Assembly: GCA_950295325.1 (NCBI GenBank) | Contig: OX485806.1 | Coordinates: forward strand, 25,794,001-25,854,000 | Length of the DNA: 60,000 bases | Reading direction: 5' to 3' | Source: Polytrichum commune | Lineage: Eukaryota > Streptophyta > Polytrichopsida > Polytrichales > Polytrichaceae | Shown: in pieces, positions 1 through 12,103 of the stretch | How positions within the stretch are numbered: the first letter of the stretch is position 1 | Layout of the letters: each line of letters starts with the position of its first letter | The notes under the pieces: generated by a model | What the model was told of the DNA's origin: nothing | What the model saw: only the letters and a program-made list of their open reading frames with translations | Databases searched by the model: none | Translations under genes and position numbers: made by a program

Positions 1-3000
1 CGAACCAACAAGTTGCACCTTATGATATTGTTATTCACACCTCTAGAGTTCCACATCTACACTTTGCATGTCGCTCCTTCACTTTGACATGTGCCACGTG
101 GAGAGTACCCATTGGAATAAGTTTTGCATGTCTTCTCATGGAAACATGTTTTGTGGGATGAGTCTAACAAAGGATACATGAAGAGAGCATTGTTGCATAA
201 GAACAAACCTACTTTTGTTGCATCTATGTTAGACACTTGTTGATGTAGGTGTATGGTTAATTCATCTCAAAGCATCTCTTGCTAGACTAATTTGAGTTCT
301 TTGAAGCTAATTTAGGCGTAAAAGCAAAAGAACAGTCATTTATGGGTTACGTATTGTTTTATGGTTTTTTTTTGTTGGATGAATGAGAGGTATGATAGTA
401 TGCAATAACCCCCTTGTTGAGAGTGGGTCTCTAAGTCCGTTTGTCAATTATGGTGAAGTTGAGGCACTCTTAGACACATCAAAATGATGCTAGTAAACAC
501 GCATTTTTTCCCAAAATGATGACCTTAGAGTTATTTGTACAATACACCATATGAAACAATGAGTTTAAGTCCCAAACCCGAAGCTTATGAGGATTAGCAC
601 AAAGTCAACCAAGTGTTCTTAATGCTTAAATTATTGTACATAAAGAGTGGTGTTAGGCTATTAAAAATCAGCTTTCTAGTTTGTCCTACTAGGATGGGTG
701 GATCAAGCTAGCCTTGCAGAGGCCAACCCGGGATCGTAGACAATGGGTCCCATGTGCATACCCTCTTTAGATCTCAAATTCTCTCAAAGTTTGAGAAGTG
801 GATAAAGAAGATCCCAAAAGTTTCACCCAAACCTTCAAACTAGGCTCCAATACACAACAAACTAACGAGCTTCAATTATAACCTTGTCTTAAAGAAGGAT
901 CAAATCCACGGTTTCTTCTCCATTTGAGAGATTTTACGGATAAATCTATTTAGTAAGGAGATTTGGAAGACTAGACTGATTATCCCAATCAACGAGGGAG
1001 GACTAATAGTAGGTGTGGGAAATTACTGAAGATGATACTTACTTTCTTTATACTATGAGATTAATACCACCAAAAGATCTGGGAAGTATTGTTCATCTTG
1101 GCACTACCACTGAAAATATTACTTGTAGCAACACTATTCATCAACTACACACACACATCATACTACAAACATCTTAGAACATGCACTTATTTTCTTAAAA
1201 TGCATGATAAATTCATGAATTTAGTATCACACTCAGTCAAAATTTTAACCCTCACTAATTTTGAGCCTTGACAAAATTGTGCATGTTTCGAGAATTAGTA
1301 TCACATGCACTAATTGGGGCGATCAGTGTTGGCAAGGCCTTCAATTCTTTAAACATCGCTCAATGTCAACAAACCTAAAATCTATTTACTTTGATTTGTG
1401 GAAGCCGAACCAAGGAGCACCTTAGATTAACACCAACTTCGACATTGGGATGTCGAAACGATTATTCTTTCATACTACACTCATTTCAACACCTTGAAAA
1501 TAGGTGCTTCAGTTTCCCAACAGAAGATGCTAACAACTTCTCAACAATATTAAGTAAATTTAGAATGCTTCTTCTTATGCTATGGGGTGGACTCTTCATG
1601 GCAAACCTAAATGATGTGTGTGGGGTGACTATGAATTAAAACTCCCTATATGCAAGAAACTCATATAAATCAACAAATGTACATGTATTGACGATACGCT
1701 AGAAAATAGACTCATTTATTTGTATTAAGTTTTTTCAGTTTAATTTGGTAAACGTCTTCACTACGTACACAACATATAAATTATGAGATAAACTTTTATG
1801 ACATGTACAAAAACCTACGAGAATGGACATGGTTGTAGTTGGGACCATTACCATATGACAACGATGAACGAAACCCTACAAAATAAATGAAACTAACACA
1901 TTTACTCTCAATTTTTTTCTTTCTTAAACTCTGGGTCCCTTTTTGTACATCTATCTTTACCTCAAATTTCTTAATAATCTTCTTGAATGTACACATCAGA
2001 GAAAAACAATACCTTCCTCTCATGTATACAATGTGCACCAATGTATGAAACAACACCCCTTTCTACACTCACATTGGTTCATACGTGGTATGAAGAGTTC
2101 ATTCCCCATGTTTCTTGTGATTCGTCATATGCATTGCAATATTAGTTATTCTATAAGTTTCCTCTATGACAATCACTTGTCATACATGGACTATTTCATA
2201 ATTACTGTCCAAACTTTGAGAGTCTTGTTATATGTGTATTTTTGTTCATTGTGCCCACTTGTTTATATCACTCACCTTAACTTAAGTGTCAAAGAATTAA
2301 TTGATCACAAGCTTCAACATATGTAAGTGACGTGAACCGTGCATGTTTGGTTCATGATGCTACGATTTTTTTAAAGTATCCTCAATATGCAATTTAACAT
2401 TGTTTAACTTGAAACTTAGAGTTTTCTACAACTCAAGGGTTGTTCACACTAGTGGTGGTTGTGATTGTGGTTTACATTTTTTTAGTCTTATTTCCTTTGA
2501 AAAGGCATAAATGCTAACCACCATCACAACAACCACCCTACTTCGCATGATTAACCACCTTTTGGGTGGTTGTTCATGCTCATTTGGCATCATTAGAGAG
2601 CTTTGAGGCCAAGGTTTGGGTAGAAGTTTGAGGAAGCAACTACTTTAACACTACAGTTCAAAGCCAACAAAGATATTACTCACTTTAATTTCCTCTCAAG
2701 CCCAAGAGCTAAACCAATGATAGATTGCGATCTAAAGATTGACCCCACCATCAACCACAACCACAAGTACTGCCAAAAGACAAGTGTGAATGAAAAGGAT
2801 GTAGTTGTGATATTTGGGGTCATTAACCACAACCAAGACTATGACCACCTTTCTAATGTAAACGACCCTTCAACAACTAATAAGTTCATCTACAATCTCC
2901 ACAAATTTGATGAAGACAAACTTTGGCTCATTCTAGAGTTGAAAGCTTTGATTCAATTATGACAAGATTATTCAAAATTCTCTAAATATGTTTCAACACA

Positions 3001-3859
3001 ACCATAGCTAGACACCCACCTCTTTGAGTTGGGCCCCATCAATATTAATCAAGGTGAAAACTAAATAGATTATAATTTATTCTTGTACATGCTTATCTAA
3101 AGATAATGTAACATTAAAATAAGTAACATTTAGAAACCCAAATTAGTATGAAGGGGCCATAATCACATACCTACATACAAGTCATATTTTTACTTGACCT
3201 CTTTTACATCAAAATAGTGGTAGGGCCCATCTTGAAGATGTGAACATCTAGCCCTGGCCTTTGGATATTTTCTTTAGAACTAACAAACGACCAATTGCAA
3301 GAGTGCTTTGCACTAGTATTATCTTGCACATGTGGGCAATTATGGTTGGTTGTCCAATCAAAACCAAACTTTGGCTCGTTTTAGAGACATCTTTACATCA
3401 ATAATCACTTGCAACTAGACTCTAGTTGAAGAGCAAGTTATTGACACCATATGTGGTTGGGTTTGATTAGCTACCAAACTTTGGCCCTTTTAGGAGACCA
3501 CCCTAGGTTTCTTCCCATAGGGCAGAGCCAACAAATGCAAACTAGAGGCGCCCAAAACCAATCACTTAAGTAATTATGCGCCAAATTTGGAGACGTATAA
3601 GGCAATGCAATTTCTTTATGTGTAGGAAGATAGAAATTAGAAGGATTGTAATTTTTTTTCAATAATTTTATTCTTTAAATTGAAATTACAATGAAATTTT
3701 GAAGCTAAAAGTTGGCCCAAACACATTACCAATGTCTAGAGTACGCCATAACTGCTCATTTTGAGACAAATTTGTCCTCACTTTAGAACACAAAATTTGG
3801 AACATGTGTCATGGCACCATCGATTCCCTAGTGATACCATAACCAATGTTGGAGACTTA
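1..3859. other. Gene-free left flank, repeats only
   Basis: No open segment here resembles a known protein, and none is bounded by convincing splice sites. The stretch holds one copy of a dispersed repeat (about 590-985, listed separately). At about 2420-2600 lies a decayed sequence starting with a TTCACACTAG-like motif, recalling the Harbinger-type termini seen elsewhere in the window. The short open frames near 1.1, 1.4, 1.9 and 2.7 kb have no recognisable motif and read as chance. Confidence 0.5.
590..985 (+). repeat. Dispersed repeat family D, copy 1
   Basis: This stretch resembles 19650-19990 and 41080-41395. Shared landmarks in the same order are AAGAGTGGTG, a block reading CTTTCTAGTTTGTCC or close to it, GCTAGCCTTGCA..AGGCC, TTTCACCCA, and a final block on failed hits of AAGGATCAAA.CCA..GTTTC. 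No terminal repeats, target duplication or coding capacity are visible. It may be a solo LTR, a TRIM or an unclassified retroposon. Family membership is seen directly; the class is unknown. Confidence 0.55.
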
Positions 3860-3982
3860 GGGTTAGTTTCCATGTGGGCCACTTCACCCACCAGATCCTA
3901 GTGGAAATGTAGATTCCACCTGGTTGCATCTAAATTTCCACTAGAATTTGGTGGGCGAAGAGGCCTATATGGAAACTAACCC
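3860..3982. mobile_element. 123-bp fold-back Tourist-like MITE with TTA target duplication
   Basis: The two arms are near-perfect inverted repeats: GGGTTAGTTTCCAT at the left and ATGGAAACTAACCC at the right, with inner arms carrying CCACCAGAT and TAGTGGAAAT against ATTTCCACTAGAATTTGGTGG. TTA flanks both ends (3857-3859 and 3983-3985), the 3-bp TWA duplication known for PIF/Harbinger (Tourist) MITEs. It has no coding capacity. A half copy of the same sequence occurs at about 34530-34600, upstream of the exonuclease gene. Confidence 0.75.
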
Positions 3983-4779
3983 TTAAAAACCATGAAACAT
4001 GGAGTCTTATTTGAACCACCCACAAAATGAAATTACCGAAATCAATCTTGCCTCATCAAAATTATGGGACCCCCTAGATTCTCGACGGGGTCTTGATTGA
4101 GAATAGATGGTTCTACATAAAAAAAAATGGATACAAAACATTAACTTTGATAAACCAAATGACAAGTTTTCAATATTATTAACAAATATGGTTCACACTC
4201 TACACATAGGATCCTCTTCATAAGACAAACATATCTATGAAGTAACTAGGCAAACTAATGTCATTTTTATTTTATAAAGATTTGCTTTGTAAATGCTTAT
4301 ACAAAACTCATGCAATAGAAGGTCTAATCATCCAGATGTGACTTTTGACTTTTTGTCAACAATTTTGACACGTGAATGTTTCATAAGGTAAGCTTGCAAA
4401 CATCTATCTATAACTAATCCTGAGAATAAATAAAACCCTGAGAATGATGAGGGTTAAGGCTAAGGGCCAAAATGTACAGGGAGAACCAGCCACTAGAGTA
4501 GAGGCCAACATAATTGGGCCAGATCTGGAGAAGCATAAGGTGGTGCAAATTTTCCCCATGTAGGAAGATAAAAATCAGGACTGTAATTTTTTGGTAATTT
4601 TATTTCTTAATCTGACAAAAATGTGAATTCTTGAAGCCAAACGATGGCCTGAACATAATACCAATGTCTAGAGTCTGCCATAACCACCATTTTAACTGCT
4701 CATTTTAACCACTCATTCATCCTCACTTTAGCACTCGGACATGTGTCATGCCACTATTGGTTCCGGCTTGAACAAAATT

Positions 4780-5110
4780 CAATCCCAGCATGATAAAAAT
4801 TCAGCCCCAACCTCATCAAAATTCCAGGACCCTATGGATTGCCAATGGAGTCCTGATTGGGAATAGGTGCCTCTACTATAGTTACAGGTGAACTGGTTGA
4901 GTTTGAGAAATAACCGGTTGAAGTTCAAGGCTTCAGGAAAATTACCAATCATTTTAGAGCAATTTATGGAACATACCTCACAATTGATGAAGAAAACCAA
5001 AAGAACACAACATGGAACTGATTGGACTTGGAAACACTAGGGTTTTGACCAATTATGCCCAAAATCCTCCCTGGACACTGGTAAGGAAAAAGGACTAAAG
5101 GTTAAAGGCC
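4780..5110. repeat. Dispersed repeat R, copy 1
   Basis: This block returns inverted at about 49245-49430. Shared landmarks are CCCTGGACAC, AAACACTAGG, ATTTTAGAG and the pair of CCGGTTGA-type motifs. A related start (AATTC..GGACCC..ATTGGGAATAG) also occurs at 3990-4110 and, inverted, at 9480-9560. No coding content or clean ends were seen. It is probably an old non-autonomous transposon. Confidence 0.5.
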
Positions 5111-5446
5111 AGACACTAAAGTTGGACTCTCAAGAGGGATTTGAATAAACAAGACCCTATAACTTTTGATTTACTATTGAAAGCCTCATGAAAGCCTCAT
5201 GAAAGCCCCATAGAGTTTTCGGAGGAAACCATCAATTTAACACACTAAAAGCTTGCAGACAGCAAGCTCCTTCAATCTTGCAACCCTCAACTTGAAGCAT
5301 GATTTCCAGCTCCAGTATGAGCCCTGAGGGACAAAGTGTAGGTGAAATTTTGATACAAAGGAAGCCATATCTTGAAAACCCAACACAGTGGGCAATTTTT
5401 GTGCAAATAACATATAATACTAATAAAACTGAAGAAAACATGAACA

Positions 5447-8400
5447 TCAGTGCTTCCGGGCCACCCTGCGTTCATTTGGGTTTCGTCGGCCTGCAAATAC
5501 TGCAGCTGCTTGTTGCACTTGAGGACTTTTCCCAAACATTTGAGCCTTGTTGTCCAGGAAAACTGTGTCCATGGTCACATAAGCATCACGATCCTGCCAA
5601 ACAAGGGGAAGCAATTTTGTATGCATGAGAATTACAGAAACACAAGATCTTGTAGCAATAACAGTGTCCAGGGCATATCCTGTATACAAAAAATATCAAA
5701 TAAGCAAGAAACCTCAGGATAGCGAATGACACTTTCCAGAGATCCCTACCAGTGTTTCTCGTGCAAATTTTTGTCAAATCTTGATCGCAAAATTAGAATC
5801 AGACAGTTGACACAATTTCTCTACTGTTAAGAAAAACGTTTCTATATTATACAAGTATTTCAGTGAATGCCAGAATTTCAATCCATATTCTACATACTCA
5901 GGGATGGACATAATTGACTTTATCACATTAATGCTTTCAGGATCACTCTCCTTTGTAGACTTTTGAGACACTGGTTCTACAGTGCAACCCAAATCTATCC
6001 CTACTAACCTTCACACATTATAAAGTAATAATGAAAGGGTAGCAAAAGTTGTTATAGTGCAATAGACAAGCGGGTTGACCTCCAGTGCCCTGTACTTTAA
6101 ATGACATACTCCACAACAACATAGTTGTTGGGGCACTCATTACATTCGTACAAATCCAGAAGTAGATTCTTACAGCAGATGATTTCTTTTGCTTTGGATG
6201 AAGGACTCTGTGTGGTAGTTGGTCTTCACGTAAAATAGGATTTTCAGCTGCTCCTTGCCTGCCTCCCTTTGGCTTTGGAAGTGAATACTACAATCCATAA
6301 CAAAAACAGACAAATCAGATGCTGTGATCATGGAAATATTATTCACATAGCTCTAACAGAAGTACATCAACTACTTTGCTTTACATGCTTTACATGTCTA
6401 CTGTCTATTTGTAGATAGACATGTGAGTCACTGCAAGCTAATAGGCCGCTGTGGGTTGTCATTAAAAATCAAGTATTGAAATGTGAGTCGCCACACACTT
6501 GATACAAAGTTCTGATGTCTCAGACAGTGTAGATTATACATTAGTAAACTTTCAAGGTTATGCAGTGCTAATGAGCACAACAAGGTTATTCACTTTTTGT
6601 AATCTATTGAACACTGTATTTTCAGAAAATGGAGGGGCTGAAGAGCAAACCCGAGTGCCACGAAGATTCACACGCCGGATGCGGCCAGCATGAAGTGTAC
6701 CATTCGCTCCAACTGTCACAGAAACCTTGTACAAAGTGCCTCCATTTCCACACTTGGGACAAAAGATACGCCCAACCTCAGGAGTGATCTTGCCACAGGC
6801 TGTGCATTTTAATACCCACCTGAAAGTACATGAAACAGATCTATGCTCAGTGTACAAGCAAAATGCCACCAAAGGAAAGAAAATATCTTACTCAATAAGG
6901 TTCATCTCAACAATACCACTCCAGCTATGGCAAGATTACAGGTTGGACAACCAAATCATCACCTCATCCTCGATGGTGGTCATGGCCTCTCCACTCTAAT
7001 CTAATTGCATATCTGCTCGGTGAAACTGGAATACCTCAAGAAGACAAAAAGTTCAAGTCCTACCTGTGGAGTTCACGCACGTGGACTCCTGTTGGTGAAA
7101 GTAATCTCAAACCCATTTGAAGAATGACATTCTGCATTGCAAAATCTCCTGTAGCACAAGCCACCGTAGATTGCCAGAGAGACCGAACTGACCAGCTCTG
7201 TTCACTGTCCGCTTGTGTTGATGGTTCTGTGCCAGCAATACTCTCATTTTCGTCATCCTCACCACGGTTTCCTGCAATCATAATAAATCAGCATAACTCT
7301 GAGGATCATACTGCTGAATGGACATACCAGGATCAACAACCCAAAAAATGAATAAGAATCAAAGAGGTGATACTTGAAAGTGTCTCTCACCTCCTGATGC
7401 CTCGTGTGCAGCCACTTCAGCTGCGAAAGCTCTAGTGTCCTCTTCATCACCGTCACTGCATATACCCCTATTTTCATCTTCTTCCAATTCTTCTGTGGGA
7501 TCAACACTCTCCTCCTGTCTAATCACTCCGTCAGTTTGGATGTGAGCTACATGTTTATCTTCTGTCCCTTCACCATCCTCACTAAGCATATCAGCGATTT
7601 CTTCTGACAGAACCTCATGGACAGATGGAAGTGCAACATCCTCATCAAAAAAGCCTTTTTTACATTCTTCGTTTGAATTTGAGGTTTCAGTCCCTGCAAC
7701 AGAGGGTGAAGCCTCTGGATTGGCTGCCCGTGCTTGCCGCCTTGCTTCTCTCTTCAAATACTTCCGGCGAGTTGTTCTACTGCAAGCTCTCACCCAATCC
7801 GAGCTGTCCTCTTCTTCCTTAAGTTCTGTCTTGGAAGCATCTACTCCAACTGCCACATTCAGCTTTCCCTCAATGTTCACAACTGGCTTTGGCTCACGTG
7901 CAGGTTTCTCTCTGCGTGATCTTCCACCTCTATATCCAGACCTTGGTTCCCTTTGTCTCTCAACTCCTGTACTTGTTGAGACATCCGACTCAGTGATGGT
8001 AGGATCTGTGGTTGAGCTTATATTCTCCAACTCAACCATTGCTGTAGTGGTATCCTTCTCTGACTCCAAATTAGCACTTGCGCTGCCTGCTTCGTTCTTT
8101 TCATGATTGGTGGAAGTCAGATCCCTCTCCAATTCTGATCCATCCAGGTTTAAATACTTCAACCCAAGAATTTTAGATTGGTTCTCCAAATTGCTCTTTG
8201 CAGCCCCATTCTCTTCCTCCGGCAGCTCTTCCCATTCCTTGAGGTTGGAAACATTTTTACCCCAACCTGGGGGGTCCCGTATCTGGTGGTTTTGTACAGG
8301 AGTTACCTGGCAAACAATATTCTCCCAAAATCAGTCTCTTGCAAGCTGTTTCAAAAATTACATCCACGCGATGAGGTAAGCTCTAAATGAAATACTATTC

Positions 8401-9057
8401 CGTTGCTGAATGGCGAACCTGCTGCATGGAAAGTCGGTCAAGAGTGTGAAGTGCTCACCTGAAGAGGAGGAGGCCTAGTCCGGAGATGTGAGGTGCCATG
8501 AACCTGGCTTTCCAAAGTATAAGCTAAAGCTATGAGCTTCAAATCCACCTCCGACAAAGATTGCAAGTCTCCTGTTGCCCTAGAAAACTGCACCACTGCC
8601 ACAGCAAAACCTCATCAGCATCTTGAAAAGGAGGCAGATGATTCTAGAGCCTCCAGGTACACCTTCAAATTCAATCAAATCCTGACAATAATCCTCACGC
8701 AAGAGAAGCAGAACAAAGAAGATTCGCGAATATCTAACCTTTGGTCATGGCTTCTGCATCCGGCTCCAGGACTTCCAATGTGAGAGGCAATGCAGCCAGC
8801 TGGATTCGGGACTGCGGATCACGCACCTCCTCCAACACCTCCCGCACTGTGAAGAAGCGGTCGGCGACGCCCAGGAGGTGAGTGCCGCCACCGATGATAG
8901 CATTAGCATCCACAACGAGAGTGCTGAGCCCGCTGCGAGAGCGAACGGCGCTGGTAACCACTTTCGTTGGCTCTGGCACCACGGCTTCTTTCCTGGCTAT
9001 GGCGGACCATGCCGCAGCAGCAGCAGCAACCTCAGGGACGTCCTCCGTCCCCATCAC
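5447..9057 (-). CDS. NOB1: NOB1, 20S pre-rRNA site-D endonuclease
   Basis: NOB1 cuts site D of 20S pre-rRNA to give mature 18S rRNA in late 40S particles. Seven exons (8739-9057, 8459-8595, 7391-8306, 7064-7271, 6651-6819, 6174-6287, 5447-5593) have GT/AG borders and agreeing phases, giving 669 aa. The N-terminal PIN domain has the catalytic-type Asp50 in LVVDANAIIGG, Glu76/77, and Asp124 in LSEVDLKLIALAYTLE. An acidic, low-complexity insert fills the long third exon. The zinc ribbon is Cys532-x2-Cys535 and Cys547-x2-Cys550 (CTAC, CPKC), followed by PKGGRQ and ILREDQLP. The C-terminus GRRNPNERRVARKH matches the conserved NOB1 tail. The start is the first ATG (a second Met follows directly). 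Length is somewhat above the roughly 600 aa of Arabidopsis NOB1. The gene is complete and apparently functional, with telo-boxes about 260 bp upstream. Confidence 0.95.
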
Positions 9058-9317
9058 TCAATCAATCCACAATTGAATCAACACTGAACAAGGCCAACAG
9101 CAAAGGCACAACGGGAGCTCCACCAGAATCTTAACTTATCCTCGATACTTCGCAGGAGAACATTGAGTAGGTTACGTGAGCAATCTGCTTCGGAACAACC
9201 AAATTGTTTCAACCCCTCGCACCTCTGTCCGATCTCGCTGTACAATCCTGTACTGACCTTCAACCCATAACCAACCAAAATTCTTCCAGACTCAATCAGC
9301 AGGACTTCCGAAGAACA

Positions 9318-9356
9318 CCTAAACCCTAAACCCCTGGACATGATGAATTAGGGTTT
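9318..9356 (-). promoter_or_regulatory. Telo-box cluster upstream of NOB1
   Basis: CCTAAACCCTAAACCCC (9318-9334) and TTAGGGTTT (9348-9356) lie 260-300 bp upstream of the NOB1 ATG, within the promoter or 5' leader. Telo-boxes (AAACCCTA) are known in plant promoters and leaders of ribosomal-protein and ribosome-biogenesis genes, which suits NOB1. The motif is seen; its function here is inferred. Confidence 0.6.
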
Positions 9357-9820
9357 CTTTATGGAAATAAAGAAAAAGAAAAAGAAGCGGTGGCACATAC
9401 CCATAGGCGAAGTCAGTCTGAATAGGGGCTCATTTGCCACCATAAAGAGATCCTACCTTACATGGAGCAGGTGTGATATAGTAGAACCACCTATTCCCAA
9501 TCAGGAATTCATCGGGAATCTAAAGGGTGCCATAATTTCGATGAGGTTCAAAATGACTTCAAGGTTGGGGCTAGAGTTCATGCCATTTGGGCGGGCCCCA
9601 ATTGGTCGAGTCATGACCCCGTCATGGGGGGAGGGGGTCTCAAAGCCGGGGCCCACGATCTGGTACCCCGGGCAGCCCCACCAAATTTATTTTTATTTTG
9701 ATCCCACCTGACAACTGTTGTTGCCCTGCTTGTTTTTTTTTTAAAAAGAAAAAAAACGCCTTTGCATTCTTGAAAGTTGTTTGTCCAAAAATCCCATAGT
9801 GAGTGCACTTCACCTTGAAG

Positions 9821-9821
<1 letters not shown>

Positions 9822-9875
<54 letters not shown>
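9822..9875. repeat. (CA)27 microsatellite
   Basis: An uninterrupted CA/GT dinucleotide run of about 54 bp, ending in a short TATATA. On the minus strand it keeps two frames open, which makes spurious Val/Cys-rich open frames. Confidence 0.95.
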
Positions 9876-9880
<5 letters not shown>

Positions 9881-10870
9881 TCACTTCCTTTTAGTAAATA
9901 AGCAATTGATTGGGATTTCATTCGCGAAGTGACACTAAAAGCATTTAATTGAATGTCAATAAAGCATGTTATGAATTTGGAAGTAAAAAATATTACAAAA
10001 CCCTCATTAGCATTGAGGTTATAATGCATGTGACTAACCATTTGAAAGGGTCTTTTGTCATTCTTAAATGAAACTTATACTTAGTTTATTAGTTTGTTTA
10101 GTTTATAATATTGTAGTTAATGTCTTTTACTTTCACAAGTATTCATACATATTTTGTTGGGTCCACTAGAGGACCTCAAATGCGAATGGTCTTCTCAGTG
10201 AATATGGAGTCAATCCTCATAATTTCATTATAAAGTTTGCATGCATAATTGTAAAAGCATTTGGATTATATTGGCATTTTTGTTGTATGTCTTGTGGTTG
10301 GGTTTGAGGTCGATGAAGTTGACTCTCATGTAATGAGAATTGCAACTGTTTTGCACAAATTACAACCTATTTCTAGCGACGTCTTGATCAATTGTGTTGG
10401 AACCGCAAAACTCATCAAATCAATACATTATGTGCATGTGAATAGATGTTATCATATCAACAAGTATGTGTTATTAAACCAATTGGATTTGACTAACCGA
10501 TTAGAGATTCACAAAATTCATAAGTGATAATCTAGTTGAATAGACACATAACAACCATGGATCTACATTGATATGAACGGAAGATTGTAATGAATCAACA
10601 TAATCATTTGACGTATCAAAATTTCATAAACACCACATCGGCTACTAGCACATAATCGAATTAAGTGCAATCATAAATACTCATTCATAACCTACAAATC
10701 ATGAAAACGTAGGCACAAAACAAGAGGGCATCTCCATTGAGCTATAGAATCTCAACATCACAGACTTAGAGAGTAATACCACTTGATTACAAAAATTATT
10801 TGTATGAAATAGTTGTGTGCACTAACAAGTTCAAATTCGTTAATTTCATTCCATAACACATTTTAGATCT
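9876..10870. other. Gene-free AT-rich stretch
   Basis: The longest open frame, about 10261-10527 on the plus strand, lacks motifs, a convincing ATG context or splice borders. I see no RNA gene, inverted repeat or other structure here. Confidence 0.4.
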
Positions 10871-10874
10871 TATG

Positions 10875-11100
10875 CATGATATATTTATGGATTTGAATTT
10901 GGTACATAACACACTTTTTCATATCAATATGGTGCATAACATATTTTTTTGGATCAAGATCTAGTACATGGCACATTTTTTTATATGGATTTGGTGCATG
11001 ACACATTTTTGGACCTAGAATTGGTGCATAATATTTTCCACGTATTTCGATGCTTAACACATTAGCAGATATCATTTGCATAACACATTAGCAGATGTGG
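10875..11100. repeat. Degenerate minisatellite of about 30-36-bp units
   Basis: About seven imperfect copies of a unit close to GGTGCATAACACATTTTT plus an AT-rich spacer follow one another (starts near 10898, 10931, 10965, 10993, 11024, 11050, 11075). The last two units share ATAACACATTAGCAGAT. No terminal structures are visible. The array keeps a minus frame open by chance. Confidence 0.65.
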
Positions 11101-11371
11101 TGCAAAACCGAGGAAATGGGAGCATGGAATGTTCATAGTATCCAAGGAAGGTCCATGGCTCGAAGGATGATTAATGTCATTGGAGCTGACTTCATTCATG
11201 GTTTTCGTCTGGTCAAGCAAGCTACGAGCAACAACGTGGGCATGATCAATAAAACATGATTTGGACATTGGTGCATGGGCCAGAGGCAACAAATTCTTAG
11301 GCAGACAATGCTCAATAGTGATACTTTAGTATCTTGCGATTCAAATAGAGCACAGTGGTTGTTTAAAGCAC

Positions 11372-11636
11372 TGCACTAAATATGTTATTTATTGTCATAT
11401 GGTATTTTATGTCACTATTTTAACTTTTCAGATGACACTTCTTATGAATAAATGAACAAATATTGTCATGGATGATGGTTGAGTTCTTCCATTAGCCAAA
11501 ACCCTACCTTCTTTTGTCAACAACTTGTAATGAAATATTGTCATGGATGATTGAAATTTGGATGAAAAACCACTTGTTAAGTGACAATAATTGCACCCTC
11601 TAGAATTGGTGACAAGAAATACCATCTTTAGTGTAT
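11372..11636 (+). mobile_element. CACTA-ended MITE family C1, copy 1
   Basis: It begins CACTAAATATG and ends near TTTAGTGT, with internal landmarks TGTCATATGGTATTTTATGTCACTA, AATATTGTCATGGATGATGG and GAAATTTGGATGAAAA. The same landmarks occur in copies at 11654-12103 (inverted), 13967-14335 (inverted), 26101-26478 and 51167-51551 (inverted). The ends resemble CACTA-superfamily termini, but the target duplication is not clear. It has no coding capacity. Confidence 0.6.
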
Positions 11637-11653
11637 TCTTTTCCAATAGAAAC

Positions 11654-12103
11654 TACACTAAAGATGATATTCAGTGTCACCAGTTATAATTGTCTTGCTC
11701 AATACTGAATGTAAATTGCAGTATAGTTTCACCAAAACTAAATGTTAACCCAACGTTATTTTTCATTCCTTATTAAAAAAAATACAATTATAGATGTGTT
11801 GTGTTGCAATTACAATCACTTACCAAGCAAATTTTCATCCAAATTTCAATCGTCCATGACAACATTTCATTACGAATTTGGTAGGATGCAAATTATACCA
11901 AACATGAGAAAATCTATCTTAGGGTGGAGGCGGAACCAAGAGAAGAGTAGCCGACAAAAGAAGGTAGGGTTTTGGCCAATGGATGAACTCATCCATCATC
12001 CATGACAATATTTGTTTCCTTATTCAAAAGAAGTGACATCCAAAACGTTATCACAATGACATAAAAATACCATATGACACTAAACATCATATTTAGTGTA
12101 CTA
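11654..12103 (-). mobile_element. CACTA-ended MITE family C1, copy 2 (inverted)
   Basis: It starts ACACTAAAGATGATATTCAG and ends ACACTAAACATCATATTTAG. Internal landmarks are in the reverse order to copy 1: TCTTGCTCAATACT, CATCCAAATTTC, CCATGACAA, ACCATATGACACTAAA. It lies head-to-head with copy 1, about 18 bp apart, so the pair forms a large imperfect palindrome. It is longer than the other copies because of extra sequence around 11880-11960. Confidence 0.6.

Noticed and set aside
9611-10041. Cys/Val-rich minus-strand frames of 87-133 codons
   Set aside because: They are made by the (CA)27 microsatellite.
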